A stretch of DNA of 64,000 nucleotides from UBA6522 sp965237785 (lineage in GTDB: Bacteria; Pseudomonadota; Gammaproteobacteria; Steroidobacterales; Rariloculaceae), in the NCBI GenBank assembly GCA_965237785.1, contig OZ250159.1:1798001-1862000 (forward strand). The letters are read 5' to 3'. Numbering within the stretch: position 1 is the first letter of the stretch; every line of letters starts with the position of its first letter. Below are positions 36,020-44,961 of the stretch, piece after piece. Position numbers and translations under genes: made by a program. The notes under the pieces were generated by a model. It had not been told where the DNA came from. It saw only the letters and a program-made list of their open reading frames with translations, and ran no database searches.

Positions 36020-37327
36020 TCAATTGCGACCGAACAATGCCAGCGCCTCAACATGATGCGTATGCGGAAACATGTCCGCAATGCCAGCGGCGAGCAGACG
36101 ATAACCCTGCTCATGCACCAGTGTCTTGGCATCGCGGGCAAGGGTCGCCGGATGGCACGAGATGTACGCGATCCGGCGCAGCGACATTTGCGCCATTTGG
36201 TTCACGACGGTGTCGGCCCCCGACCGGGGAGGGTCGAGAACGACCACATCCCAATCCTCCCGCAGGAAGCCCCACCCCGGCTCGGTGAGATCGCTCACCT
36301 GGAAGGAAACATTCTCAAGGCGGTTCAAGCGAGCATTACTGGCCGCGCGGGCAACAAGCCCGCCGTCGCCTTCGACGCCGAGCACTTCCGCGGCCTTCCT
36401 GGCAAGAGGCAGGCTGAAGTTGCCCAGGCCGCAGTACAGGTCCAGAACCCGGTCCGTGGCACGCACGTCCAGCAGCCGCAGGGTTTGCGCGACCAGGCTC
36501 GCATTGACGTCGGCGTTGACCTGGAGAAAATCCGTGGGCGAGAAATTCACGGTGACGTCAAATTCCCGCAGTCGGTATGAAAGCGGGCGCGCACGATCGG
36601 GATCGAGGGGTCGAACCGTGCCCGGCCCACCCCGCTGCAGGTAGATGTCCAGGCCCCGACGTTGCCCGAACTCGGCGAACAACGCCAGGTCCGCGTCGTC
36701 GGGATCGTCAAGCACCCTGAAAACCACGGCCCGCGCGTCCTCCCCGGCGGCCATTTCGACCTGCGGCAGCCGTCGACTCAGACTCGTCTCGCTAATCATC
36801 GCCCCGAGTTCGCCCGGTAATTGGTCGAATGGCTTCACCAGCACCGGGCAGCTCGCCATGTCGGTCACGTATCGCGTGGCGCGTTCCTTGAACCCCACCA
36901 GCACGCGCTGCTTGCCCTTGACGAAGCGAACGCCCAGCCGCGCCCGTCGCCGATAATTCCATTGCGGCCCGGTGATCGGGTCAAGCCAGGTCTCCGGCTC
37001 CACTCCGCCGACGCGCGCCAGCGCTTCGCGCAGCATCGACTCCTTGAACTCGACCTGGGCACGGTAAGCCAGGTGCTGCACGGCGCAACCGCCGCACCGG
37101 CCGAAGTATTCACAGGGCGGTTCGACGCGGGCGTCCGAAGGCTCGACGATCTCGATCAGATCGCCCAGTTGGTACTGGCGCCGGCGCTTGCGCGGCAGGA
37201 GCCGTATGCGCTCACCGGGCAGGGCGCCGGGGACGAAGATGGGACGATCGCCGAGTTTGGCGACGCCGGCCCCGTCGTGACTCAGGTCGATAACCCGCGC
37301 GACCTCGGGAACCGCCTTAGTGGACAT
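36020..37327 (-). CDS. rlmD: 23S rRNA (uracil1939-C5)-methyltransferase
   Basis: A 435-residue enzyme. An N-terminal TRAM domain (~10-70, DGAGVAKLGDRPIFVPGALPGE) is followed by the iron-sulfur cysteines CEYFGRCGGC and ASCPVL, then the methyltransferase: LDLYCGLGNFSLPLA, VVLDPPRSGA, and ISCHPATLARD with the catalytic cysteine. It methylates U1939 of 23S rRNA using S-adenosylmethionine. Confidence 0.93.
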   Translation of the reverse strand: MSTKAVPEVARVIDLSHDGAGVAKLGDRPIFVPGALPGERIRLLPRKRRRQYQLGDLIEIVEPSDARVEPPCEYFGRCGGCAVQHLAYRAQVEFKESMLREALARVGGVEPETWLDPITGPQWNYRRRARLGVRFVKGKQRVLVGFKERATRYVTDMASCPVLVKPFDQLPGELGAMISETSLSRRLPQVEMAAGEDARAVVFRVLDDPDDADLALFAEFGQRRGLDIYLQRGGPGTVRPLDPDRARPLSYRLREFDVTVNFSPTDFLQVNADVNASLVAQTLRLLDVRATDRVLDLYCGLGNFSLPLARKAAEVLGVEGDGGLVARAASNARLNRLENVSFQVSDLTEPGWGFLREDWDVVVLDPPRSGADTVVNQMAQMSLRRIAYISCHPATLARDAKTLVHEQGYRLLAAGIADMFPHTHHVEALALFGRN

Positions 37328-37392
37328 CGCTCACCGATTTTCGACGCCAGGGCGTCACGGTGCGGCAACAGGAAAAACGTGGTCGATGCCGA

Positions 37393-38178
37393 TCAACCGC
37401 CATGATCGTCCGGACGCCAGGCGTTAAGAAATTGCGTCAGGTGTGGGCTGTTCGAATCCCGCAACTTGTCTTCCAACCGTTGCAACTCCCGCTGATAGCG
37501 GTTCTCGTCCAGAATGCCGCGCGTCAACTGAAAGCGCAGATAAATGAGATAGGTATTGAGCACGTCGGTCTCGCAGTAGTTGCGAATGGCCGCCAACTCG
37601 CCCGCCATGTACCGATCCCATACCTGGTCGCCGCTCATGCCGAGCTTGCCGGGGAAGCCCAGCATCGTCGCTATCTTGTCCAGCGACGCCCGGCCGCCCG
37701 GATTGAATCCCGCCAGGACGTCCATAAGATCAAGATGGCGCCAGTGGAATCGGCTCAAGTAGTTGTTGTAGCGGAACTCGCGGTCCTGGTCTCCGGTCTC
37801 CCAGTAACGCTCGGCATTGATCCCGTGCAGCAGCGCCCGATACTGCAAGACCGGCAGATCGAACCCCTGCCCGTTCCATGAAACCAGATCCGGCGAGTAG
37901 CGGGCCAGGCCGTCGAAGAACCGTTGCACCAATTCCTTTTCCGTCGAACCCTCATCGCCGAGGCTATACACATGCAAACTCTCGCCGGACCTCAGGACCA
38001 CCGATATCGCCACCACGCGATGTTGGAACAAGGGCAGAAATTCCGTGCCGCGAGCCTGACGCTGCTTGAAAAACATGATCTTGCCGACCGAGGCGTCGTC
38101 GAGATCCTCCACACCGTAAAGGCGGCGGCCGAGATCCGTGTCCGGGATCGTTTCGATGTCAAAGACGAGGGTATTCAA
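37393..38178 (-). CDS. Predicted 3'-5' exonuclease (PolB-like, DEDD fold)
   Basis: A 261-residue protein of the PolB-exonuclease-like family. VFDIETIPDT is ExoI with its DxE, LVSWNGQGFDLPVLQYRAL is ExoII, and AIRNYCETDVLNTYLIYLRF is ExoIII, all DEDD nuclease motifs. Translation probably begins at TTG 38178 after GGAAGGCC, since no ATG precedes the first motif. Likely acts in nucleic-acid processing; the partner is unknown. Confidence 0.85.
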   Translation of the reverse strand: MNTLVFDIETIPDTDLGRRLYGVEDLDDASVGKIMFFKQRQARGTEFLPLFQHRVVAISVVLRSGESLHVYSLGDEGSTEKELVQRFFDGLARYSPDLVSWNGQGFDLPVLQYRALLHGINAERYWETGDQDREFRYNNYLSRFHWRHLDLMDVLAGFNPGGRASLDKIATMLGFPGKLGMSGDQVWDRYMAGELAAIRNYCETDVLNTYLIYLRFQLTRGILDENRYQRELQRLEDKLRDSNSPHLTQFLNAWRPDDHGG

Positions 38179-38240
38179 CGCTGGCCTTCCGGGTTCATCA
38201 GGGTAGCGACGAGGATTCCATCAGGATACCGACGACGATG

Positions 38241-38636
38241 TCATGAGGACACCGGCGCCGACTTCATCAGCACAGCCACGGCGATGACCAGGCCGGCCTC
38301 GTCCGTCAATGTCAGGTGGCCGTCGCCGATCCCCAGTTTCTCGCGCATGGCCTGTCCTCGCGGCGAGTAGATGATCTGCGGCTGTCCCCGGTCGTTTGGA
38401 ACGGTTCCCACATCGCGGACCCACATGCCGTGGGCGAAGCCGGTGCCCATGGCCTTGACGATGGCTTCCTTGGCGGCGAAGCGCATGGCGAGGAAGCGCA
38501 CGGGGTTGGCGGTTCGCCCGAGAAACTCGCGTTCCGCATCCAGCAGCACCCGCCGCGGGAAGCGGGCGCCGAAACGGTTCCAGACCTTCTCCACCCTGGA
38601 CTGCTGCACGACATCCATGCCGATGCCGAAAATCAC
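38241..38636 (-). CDS. acpS: Holo-[acyl-carrier-protein] synthase
   Basis: A 131-residue phosphopantetheinyl transferase. IFGIGMDVVQQSRVEKV holds the magnesium-binding aspartate and RFAAKEAIVKAMGTG the second signature. It transfers the 4'-phosphopantetheine arm of CoA to acyl carrier protein. The start overlaps the pdxJ stop by four bases, the usual gammaproteobacterial arrangement. Confidence 0.94.
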   Translation of the reverse strand: MIFGIGMDVVQQSRVEKVWNRFGARFPRRVLLDAEREFLGRTANPVRFLAMRFAAKEAIVKAMGTGFAHGMWVRDVGTVPNDRGQPQIIYSPRGQAMREKLGIGDGHLTLTDEAGLVIAVAVLMKSAPVSS

Positions 38637-39370
38637 GAGGAGCGTGCACCCAGCATCAGGGCTTTCATGTCCGCCACGGCCTTGCCGAGCCCGTCAAAAA
38701 CGGCCCGGGCAACAATGGCATGGCCGATATTGAGTTCGACCACGGTGTCGATCGCGGCAACCGGTTGGACATTGTGATAGTGCAGGCCGTGACCGGCGTG
38801 AATGGTCAGGCCCAGGCGATCGCCGTATTCGGCCGCGGCGCGGAACCTTTCCAGCTCGCGCCCCTGCGCGGCTCGGTCCGGCGCATCAGCGTAGGTGCCC
38901 GTATGCAGTTCTACTACCGGCGCCCCGCACGCGGCGCTCGCGTCCAGTTGCGCCGGGTCCGGATCGATGAAGAGCGATGCGCGGATCCCCGCCTCGGCCA
39001 GCCGCCGGCACGCCCGGGCAACGGTGTCCGCCTGGCCGGCGACGTCGAGTCCGCCTTCGGTCGTCAATTCTTCGCGCTTCTCAGGTACCAGGCAGCAGTC
39101 GGCCGGACGCACCCGCAGCGCGATATCGAGCATGGCATCGGTGACGGTCATCTCCAGGTTGACGCGGGTCTCCACGACCTGCTGCATGAGCTCCAGATCC
39201 CGCTCCTGTATGTGGCGTCGGTCTTCGCGCAAATGAATGGTGATGCTGTCGGCGCCGGCGCGCTCAGCGACCAGCGCGGCGGCGACCGGATCCGGGTAGC
39301 GCGTTCCCCGCGCCTGGCGCAGCGTGGCCACGTGATCGACGTTGACACCCAATACGATGGGTCGGCTCAT
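38633..39370 (-). CDS. pdxJ: Pyridoxine 5'-phosphate synthase
   Basis: A 245-residue TIM-barrel enzyme. The start at 39370 (MSRPIVLGVNVDHVATLRQA) overlaps the recO stop; the frame open further upstream lies inside recO and is ignored. SITIHLREDRRHIQ, LVPEKREELTTEGGLDV, HAGHGLHYHNV and ELNIGHAIVARAVF are the conserved blocks. It condenses aminoacetone phosphate with deoxyxylulose 5-phosphate in vitamin B6 synthesis. Confidence 0.95.
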   Translation of the reverse strand: MSRPIVLGVNVDHVATLRQARGTRYPDPVAAALVAERAGADSITIHLREDRRHIQERDLELMQQVVETRVNLEMTVTDAMLDIALRVRPADCCLVPEKREELTTEGGLDVAGQADTVARACRRLAEAGIRASLFIDPDPAQLDASAACGAPVVELHTGTYADAPDRAAQGRELERFRAAAEYGDRLGLTIHAGHGLHYHNVQPVAAIDTVVELNIGHAIVARAVFDGLGKAVADMKALMLGARSS

Positions 39371-40101
39371 ATCTTCAACTCCCGTGCGAACACGTCCTCC
39401 AGAATCAACCGGGTACGCAGCGGCCGCTCGCCCAGATAGACGCTCAGCGCGCGCCTGAGCAATTGCTTTGCGGCAAACAGACTGCCGCGATCGTCCAATC
39501 GTTCCTCGCGCAGCGATATCAGTTCGTGCCCGCCATAGGTTTCCGCCGCGCCCGAAGGCCCGCTGCAACCGCTGAAACCGTGCTCGGGCTGGTACTGGTA
39601 GCGCCCTTCGGCGCGGATGGGCTCGCCCGTGTCCACATCGGTCTCCAGCCCGAGGCCGTACCCCAGGGCTTGCAAGAGCCGCAGCTCGAAGAGCCTCAAG
39701 GTACGGGCGCTGGTGGACGCGGTCGCCAAATCCGCCAGGCAGCGACTATAGCAGGAAAAAACGGCTTGATTGGGGTCCCCCCGCGCCATCAGGCGCAGCA
39801 ACAGCTCGTTGGCGTAGAAGCCGGCGAACAGCGCCTTGCCGGCGAGCACCGTGGACGGGCCGATGGGCTCCACGTGGGTCAGGCGCCCCAATTCGGTGCG
39901 CCGCACCCATGACAAATAAATCGGTGCGAACGGCTGCAGCGCGGCGCGGCGACCCGACGAACGCCGCCGCGAACCCTGGGCGACCAGGCCGATCACACCG
40001 TGGTGCTCGGTCAGGCACTCGAGGAGTTGGCTGGTATTGAGATAGGCGCGTTGGTGCAGCACGAAGCCGCGCTCAAGCTGCACGCTTTCCCTTTCGCTCA
40101 T
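39367..40101 (-). CDS. recO: DNA repair protein RecO
   Basis: A 244-residue protein starting MSERESVQLERGFVLHQRAY at 40101, coupled to the era stop by an ATGA overlap. The N-terminal OB fold (GVIGLVAQGSRRR...) and the ELRLLQALGYGLGL helix of the C-terminal part are typical. It loads RecA with RecR in recombinational repair. Confidence 0.93.
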   Translation of the reverse strand: MSERESVQLERGFVLHQRAYLNTSQLLECLTEHHGVIGLVAQGSRRRSSGRRAALQPFAPIYLSWVRRTELGRLTHVEPIGPSTVLAGKALFAGFYANELLLRLMARGDPNQAVFSCYSRCLADLATASTSARTLRLFELRLLQALGYGLGLETDVDTGEPIRAEGRYQYQPEHGFSGCSGPSGAAETYGGHELISLREERLDDRGSLFAAKQLLRRALSVYLGERPLRTRLILEDVFARELKI

Positions 40102-41042
40102 GACGAATCGAATCCGAGCCGTCGCAATTCCCGCTCGCTGTCGGACCAGTGTTCGCGAACCTTCACCCAAAGCTCCAGGTGCACGCGGCCCTGCAATAGC
40201 TCGATGACGTCCTTTCTCGCGGCTTGCCCGGCGGCCTTCAACACGCGGCCGCCCTTGCCGATCACGATCGACTTGTGGCTGGCGCGTTCCACCCAGATCA
40301 CCGCGTGTACCTGCCACTGGTCTTCCTGCCTGCCGAGGTATTCCACCTCGACCGTGATCCCGTAGGGTACTTCCTGGTGCAAGGCCGAAAGAAGCTTTTC
40401 GCGTATGAATTCGGAAATTCTGAATGCCTGGCCTCGGTCCGTCACCATTTCCGGCGGGAACAACGCGGGTCCGGGCGGCAAGCGGTTTGAGATTTCATCC
40501 ACCAACCGATCCAGGTTCGTGCCCCGGCGCGCGGATACGGGTACAAGGGTCGAAAACGGAAACTCGTCGGATGCGCGCTCAAGCAGCGGCAACAGGGCAC
40601 TGCGCGGTCGAACACGGTCGATCTTGTTCAATACCAGCACCGTTTCATCGGCACGCTCGTTCAGCCTTGCGGCCAGGCGGCGATCCTCGACTGTAAGCCG
40701 TTCGGCCTCGATCAGCATCAGGATCACGTCGGCATCGGCGACCGCCTGGCTGATCGTCCGTGCCATGACCCGGTGAAGCGCATGCCTGCGCATGCCCCCG
40801 GCGGTCGTCCGCAAGCCGGGAGTGTCCACAAAAATGATCTGCCGGAACGGCCGGTTGAGAACGCCGAGAATTCGATGCCGGGTGGTATGGGGTTTGGCGC
40901 TGACAATGCTGAGCCGCTCGCCGACCAGGGCGTTCAACAGCGTGGACTTGCCCACGTTGGGCCGCCCGACGATGGCCGCGTACCCGGAACGGAACCCGTC
41001 CTCTGACGGCGTGTCCCGCCGGGCTTTGTCGGCTTCATTCAC
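40098..41042 (-). CDS. era: GTPase Era
   Basis: A 314-residue GTPase with GRPNVGKSTLLNALVG (P-loop), DTPGLRTT (G3), LNKIDRV (G4) and a C-terminal KH domain (~225-300, SIVIGKGGRVLKAAGQAARKD). It assists 16S rRNA maturation and 30S assembly. The start is GTG at 41042, inside the 3' end of rnc (eight-base overlap). Confidence 0.95.
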   Translation of the reverse strand: MNEADKARRDTPSEDGFRSGYAAIVGRPNVGKSTLLNALVGERLSIVSAKPHTTRHRILGVLNRPFRQIIFVDTPGLRTTAGGMRRHALHRVMARTISQAVADADVILMLIEAERLTVEDRRLAARLNERADETVLVLNKIDRVRPRSALLPLLERASDEFPFSTLVPVSARRGTNLDRLVDEISNRLPPGPALFPPEMVTDRGQAFRISEFIREKLLSALHQEVPYGITVEVEYLGRQEDQWQVHAVIWVERASHKSIVIGKGGRVLKAAGQAARKDVIELLQGRVHLELWVKVREHWSDSERELRRLGFDSS

Positions 41043-41832
41043 TGGTCAGCGATGCCAACATGCGGTCGGCCGCCTCCTGCTCCGCGCCACGGCGGTTCGA
41101 TCCCTGTCCGCTGACTTCCAGGCCGCGCTCGTCAACCCGGCACGCCACGACGAACCGCCGCGCGTGGGGTGGACCGGAGTCGGATTCGACAACATAGCGG
41201 GGCAGGTCAAATCCTCGGCTCTGGAGCCATTCCTGGAGTCGGGACTTGGGGTCCTTGAGACTTGCGGCATCCGGAAGCGCCTCAAGACGCTCGTCCAATA
41301 GCCGGTGGACACATCGCTGGGCTTGGTCGAGCCCCGCATCGAGAAAAATCGCTCCCAGGACCGCCTCAAGCGCGTTGGCCAGAACGCTGGAGCGCCCGGT
41401 GCCGCCGGATCGCAGCTCCGCGGCGCCGACGATAAGGTGATCTTCCACGCCGAGTTCCCGGGCGATCTCGGTCAGCGTTTCGCCCTTGACCAACGCGGAG
41501 CGCAACCGGCTCAGATCGCCTTCAGGTGCGGTGCGGTATTGATCGAAGAGTCGTGCGGCGACGACGAAACTCAACAGCGCATCGCCAAGATATTCAAGCC
41601 GCTCGTTGTTGTCTTTCGAGGCGCTGCGGTGCGTGAGGGCGCGCTCCAGCAACGCTTCTGAGTCGAAGCGATGTCCCAGCTTCTCTTCAGCCCATCCCTG
41701 CCGAGCCCGCGCCGTGGAGTTCGAATTCGCTTGTCGGATATTAATAGCCCGTATCGCTTGGCCATCGGCCGGCTGGGCGGCGAGGCACCCGCGGCCGCCC
41801 GCTACTCGATGCCCCGGCCGATGCGGCTCCAC
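41035..41832 (-). CDS. rnc: Ribonuclease III
   Basis: The catalytic domain has the signature ERLEYLGDALLSFVVAARLF (about residues 77-96) and the C-terminal double-strand RNA-binding domain SRLQEWLQSRGFDLPRYVV ... EAADRML. There is no ATG before the conserved region. The only supported start is GTG at 41832, preceded by GGGAGGG and lying inside lepB, which gives about 40 extra N-terminal residues over the usual protein. It processes rRNA precursors and cuts double-stranded RNA. Confidence 0.9.
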   Translation of the reverse strand: MEPHRPGHRVAGGRGCLAAQPADGQAIRAINIRQANSNSTARARQGWAEEKLGHRFDSEALLERALTHRSASKDNNERLEYLGDALLSFVVAARLFDQYRTAPEGDLSRLRSALVKGETLTEIARELGVEDHLIVGAAELRSGGTGRSSVLANALEAVLGAIFLDAGLDQAQRCVHRLLDERLEALPDAASLKDPKSRLQEWLQSRGFDLPRYVVESDSGPPHARRFVVACRVDERGLEVSGQGSNRRGAEQEAADRMLASLTSE

Positions 41833-42593
41833 ATGGGCCCTCCCTGGCTTGGCCAGCGCCAGTTCATCCAGATCCGCTCGGCCCTGCCCACCAGACGATA
41901 CTCGGGAATGAAACGCACTTCGTTGAACCGGCTGTCCTGGCTGTTGTCGCGATGATCTCCCATCACGAAATAGTGCCCTTCCGGCACCGGATACGTTCCG
42001 CCCCGGCTGAGAATGCCCCGCGTATGCAGCACCCCGTGCTCACGCTCGCCAAGCTGTTCGCTACCCAACTGGAGCGATCGGCTGCCCTCGTACGGTCCCA
42101 ACAGTTCAATCGACACGTCTTCGCCGTTGATACTCAATTGCTTGCTGCCCGCGTCGTATGTCACAACGTCGCCCGGCAGTCCCACCACACGCTTGATGTA
42201 GTTGATGCTGGGATCGGAGGGCAGTCGAAACACGAGCACGTCGCCGCGTTCCGGTGCTCCGATATCGAGAATCTTCGTGTTCACTACGGGTAACCGCAAC
42301 CCGTAGGCGAATTTGCTCACGAAGATGAAGTCACCTTCCAGCAGTGTCGGCATCATCGAGGCGGACGGAATGCGAAACGGCTCGAACAGGAACGAGCGCA
42401 GTACCAACACGAGCAGCAGAATGGGGAAGAACGAGCGAGCGTATTCGACAACGACCGGCTCGCCCGGATGCAAGCCATCCGCGGCCGACCGTCCGCCCGA
42501 GCCCATGCGGCGACGCTTGAGAAATGCGGCGTCGAACGCCCAGATGAGCCCCGAAACCACGGTGGCAACCAGCAATATGAGGGCAAAATCCAA
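41802..42593 (-). CDS. lepB: Signal peptidase I
   Basis: A 263-residue membrane protease with two N-terminal helices (about 2-20 and 53-70). IPSASMMPTLLEGDFIFVSK carries the nucleophilic serine, INYIKRVVGLPGD the catalytic lysine, and GDHRDNSQDSR is box E. It removes signal peptides from exported proteins. The start is TTG at 42593 (no ATG fits the first helix). Its last 31 bases are shared with the start of rnc. Confidence 0.94.
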   Translation of the reverse strand: MDFALILLVATVVSGLIWAFDAAFLKRRRMGSGGRSAADGLHPGEPVVVEYARSFFPILLLVLVLRSFLFEPFRIPSASMMPTLLEGDFIFVSKFAYGLRLPVVNTKILDIGAPERGDVLVFRLPSDPSINYIKRVVGLPGDVVTYDAGSKQLSINGEDVSIELLGPYEGSRSLQLGSEQLGEREHGVLHTRGILSRGGTYPVPEGHYFVMGDHRDNSQDSRFNEVRFIPEYRLVGRAERIWMNWRWPSQGGPMWSRIGRGIE

Positions 42594-42616
42594 GGTTATC
42601 GTCTCACGGGCGCGAA

Positions 42617-42901
42617 TCAGCGCAGAGTATTGGGCATTTCTTCCGGGTCTGCAATATCGCCGCCGAGGCCGGAAAGGTACTGTTCGACGACGTCATGTTC
42701 CAACGGGTACCCCGAGAGTTCCCGTTCCCGCGCGGCCAGCACGGGGACCCGCAGCCCGTAGCGTTTCTTGAGATCGATGTCGGTATCGATGTCGATCGTC
42801 TCGATCCGTGCACGCCCTGCGATCAAGGGTTGAAGTTCCTCTTCCAGTCGCTCGCAAAGATGGCATCCACGCCGGCTGTAGAGGTGCAGTGTCGTCATCA
42901 T
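42617..42901 (-). CDS. Glutaredoxin-like / DUF836 protein
   Basis: A 94-residue thioredoxin-fold protein: LHLYSRRGCHLCERLEEEL holds a CxxC-type pair, and GLRVPVLAARERELSGY the cis-proline region. It starts at 42901, overlapping the rseC stop. Such proteins are common beside the rpoE-rse block in Gammaproteobacteria; a redox role is likely but unspecified. Confidence 0.85.
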   Translation of the reverse strand: MMTTLHLYSRRGCHLCERLEEELQPLIAGRARIETIDIDTDIDLKKRYGLRVPVLAARERELSGYPLEHDVVEQYLSGLGGDIADPEEMPNTLR

Positions 42902-43293
42902 TCGTTCACTTCGATCAGTGCCGGAGCAAACCGTGATTGACCTTGCAGCCATCGGCCGGCCATGAGCCCCGCACCGAGTCCGGACAGCGCGCCGATGAGC
43001 GCGCCCGCGTCGCCGCCGAGGCCGGCCACCCCCGCCGCGGCGCCGACCAGCAACCCGGCCCACGGCAACCCGTGTACGAGCAGTGCCGCGTGGAGCGCGT
43101 GCCGGCTCTTCAGGGAAACCGAAACCAGATCGCCGGGTCGATGGCGACCCGAGGCGTGCAATCTTAGCGAGGACACCGGCGCCCACCCCCAAAGGCAAAC
43201 CCCTTCGCAGCCGCTGCACCGGGGCGGGGGCAGAATGCTCAGGTCCACGGACCGGTCGGCATGGGTCCGCCGGACTCGTGCCTGAACGGTCAT
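42898..43293 (-). CDS. rseC: RseC/MucC family SoxR-reducing protein
   Basis: A 131-residue inner-membrane protein starting MTVQARVRRTHADRSVDLSI at 43293. A cysteine cluster (PPPRCSGCEGVC) is followed by RPGDLVSVSL and two hydrophobic helices (about 62-80 and 85-105). This is the RseC layout. The frame remains open upstream to 43413 but overlaps rseB there. Last member of the rpoE-rseABC operon. Confidence 0.9.
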   Translation of the reverse strand: MTVQARVRRTHADRSVDLSILPPPRCSGCEGVCLWGWAPVSSLRLHASGRHRPGDLVSVSLKSRHALHAALLVHGLPWAGLLVGAAAGVAGLGGDAGALIGALSGLGAGLMAGRWLQGQSRFAPALIEVNE

Positions 43294-43357
43294 ACATGCT
43301 GGCCGTGCGGCATTCTGAGTGGATTGCACCGGGAAATCTTTCGTGGACAGCGTCGGA

Positions 43358-44317
43358 TCAGGGGCCGGAGATGGAGGTGGCGATGACCTCAACCGTGCGC
43401 ATGGGAACTTCACCCACTGCGGTAATCTGGCGTCCGTTCAAATGGCGTGAATAGGCGTTGGCGCTGCCGACGCGCGAAAATCCCTCGGCCACTTCGGTTT
43501 CGATGTTCGGACTTTCGATAAATACGGAAATGGTTGCAAGGCCGTCCGAGTACACGAGATGTTCGACCGGGGACTCGGAACCGGCCATGCGAGTCTGGGT
43601 GGCGACCGAGAGTGTGAAGCCGTCGGGCAGTTGCGACGCCCGCCACTGCAGGGTCTCTTCCATCCGGGTGGCCTCAGGCGCCGTGATCCATTCGAATCCC
43701 GACGTATCGATGGTGGGTTGCAAAGCCGAATCCGGGATATCGTCGCCGATCTCGATCCGGGTAAAGACCATTTGCTCGACCGGACGCCCCTCTCCGTCTC
43801 TGAGTTGGGACTTGAGCGGCATTGCGGTCTCGCTGTCGAGCCAAAGCAGATATCCGTAGCGAAATTCGTCCCTGGGGTGGATGGCCACGACTTGCGTTTC
43901 CCGTTCAACGACCCGCTCGTTGCTCAACAGCGCCACCTCGTAGTGCTGCTGCAATCCTTCTGAAAACGCGGGCAAGGCCGACACCAACGGGCTAACATCC
44001 CGGCGTTCCTCGCTAATTACGATCCTGCGATCGGGGAGAATGCAGTGGATTTCATCCTCGTGACGGATGATCTCCCTGCCGGCCCCGTCCATGGATACGA
44101 TGCGCTCGCTGACCCGGCCGCCGTCGTTGAGGTGAACGATCTTCAGTGTGTCGAGTTCATCCCCCATCAGATGCACGAAGGTGCCCTGGTAGCTCAACTC
44201 CTCCACCGCCCGGGTCATTCGGTCGAGCCACTGCTCCGCGTCCTGTGCCGCCGCGTGGAACGCGGCGAGCCCCAGAACGGTTCCGGTCAGCGTGCGCAGT
44301 GGTATGGGGCTAATCAC
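43358..44317 (-). CDS. rseB: Sigma-E regulatory protein RseB/MucB
   Basis: A 319-residue periplasmic protein starting at GTG 44317, directly after the rseA stop. After the signal sequence (LTGTVLGLAAFHAAAQD) the N-terminal domain has LDRMTRAVEELSYQGTFVHL and FRYGYLLWLDSETAMPLKSQL; the C-terminal domain has EHLVYSDGLATISVFIE. It binds RseA and shields it from proteolysis until lipids or mislocalised proteins signal stress. Confidence 0.93.
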   Translation of the reverse strand: MISPIPLRTLTGTVLGLAAFHAAAQDAEQWLDRMTRAVEELSYQGTFVHLMGDELDTLKIVHLNDGGRVSERIVSMDGAGREIIRHEDEIHCILPDRRIVISEERRDVSPLVSALPAFSEGLQQHYEVALLSNERVVERETQVVAIHPRDEFRYGYLLWLDSETAMPLKSQLRDGEGRPVEQMVFTRIEIGDDIPDSALQPTIDTSGFEWITAPEATRMEETLQWRASQLPDGFTLSVATQTRMAGSESPVEHLVYSDGLATISVFIESPNIETEVAEGFSRVGSANAYSRHLNGRQITAVGEVPMRTVEVIATSISGP

Positions 44318-44932
44318 TCACTGTTCCTGCTCTCGAGATGTTGTTACCAGCACACGGGGCCCGGAATTGCGGATGACGTCGGCATGGATCGAGGTACGCC
44401 CGAGGCCCGAAGCGTATTCCCCATGAGTGATCAGATAGTTCGTCAAGCGGATGGGCGACGCGGACATCGGGTTCCACGAGACGAGTGTACCGACGGGTTC
44501 ATCGGGCACGATGTAGCTGACGAACTCTTCCGGAACGGGGTTGCCGCCGGCTCCGGCCATGAGTTCGGACGGATCGCCGCCGTCGATCGGGCCGTTGACC
44601 ATGCTGAGTACCAGCAGCGCGGCCAGGGCCACTGCCGCGGCAATCCCGAATCCGGCGGCGGGGCGAATCAGCCGCCTTGAAGCCACGGGAGACGCACGCT
44701 CGCGACCGGTAGAGGGAATGCCATCCAGTTCCTCGCGAACGCGTCGCCGCAACAAGTCGGGATCCGGGTCCAGCAGTTCACCGCGCATCGCCGCGCCGAT
44801 CATCGAGTAGCGTAGTACCCGATCGCGAAACTCGGGATCGCGCTCCAGCCGGCGCACCAGGAATGTACACTCCTCCGCGGACAATTCGTCGTCCGAAAAA
44901 GCCGATATTTGCTCCTGGAACTGTTCGCTCAT
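44318..44932 (-). CDS. rseA: Anti-sigma-E factor RseA
   Basis: A 204-residue single-pass membrane protein from the ATG at 44932 (MSEQFQEQISAFSDDELSAE). The N-terminal cytoplasmic domain (~1-85) has the RseA pattern LVRRLERDPEFRDRVLRYSM that binds sigma-E. One transmembrane helix follows at about 107-127 (AAAVALAALLVLSMV), then the periplasmic part that RseB contacts. Confidence 0.92.
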   Translation of the reverse strand: MSEQFQEQISAFSDDELSAEECTFLVRRLERDPEFRDRVLRYSMIGAAMRGELLDPDPDLLRRRVREELDGIPSTGRERASPVASRRLIRPAAGFGIAAAVALAALLVLSMVNGPIDGGDPSELMAGAGGNPVPEEFVSYIVPDEPVGTLVSWNPMSASPIRLTNYLITHGEYASGLGRTSIHADVIRNSGPRVLVTTSREQEQ

Positions 44933-44961
44933 GATGCCCTCAAATTCATTGATTAATCCTA

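Noticed and set aside
37441..37460. tRNA-like gttcgaatcc sequence
   Set aside because: It lies inside the exonuclease gene and no acceptor or anticodon stem can be formed around it. Similar hits in rseB also fail.
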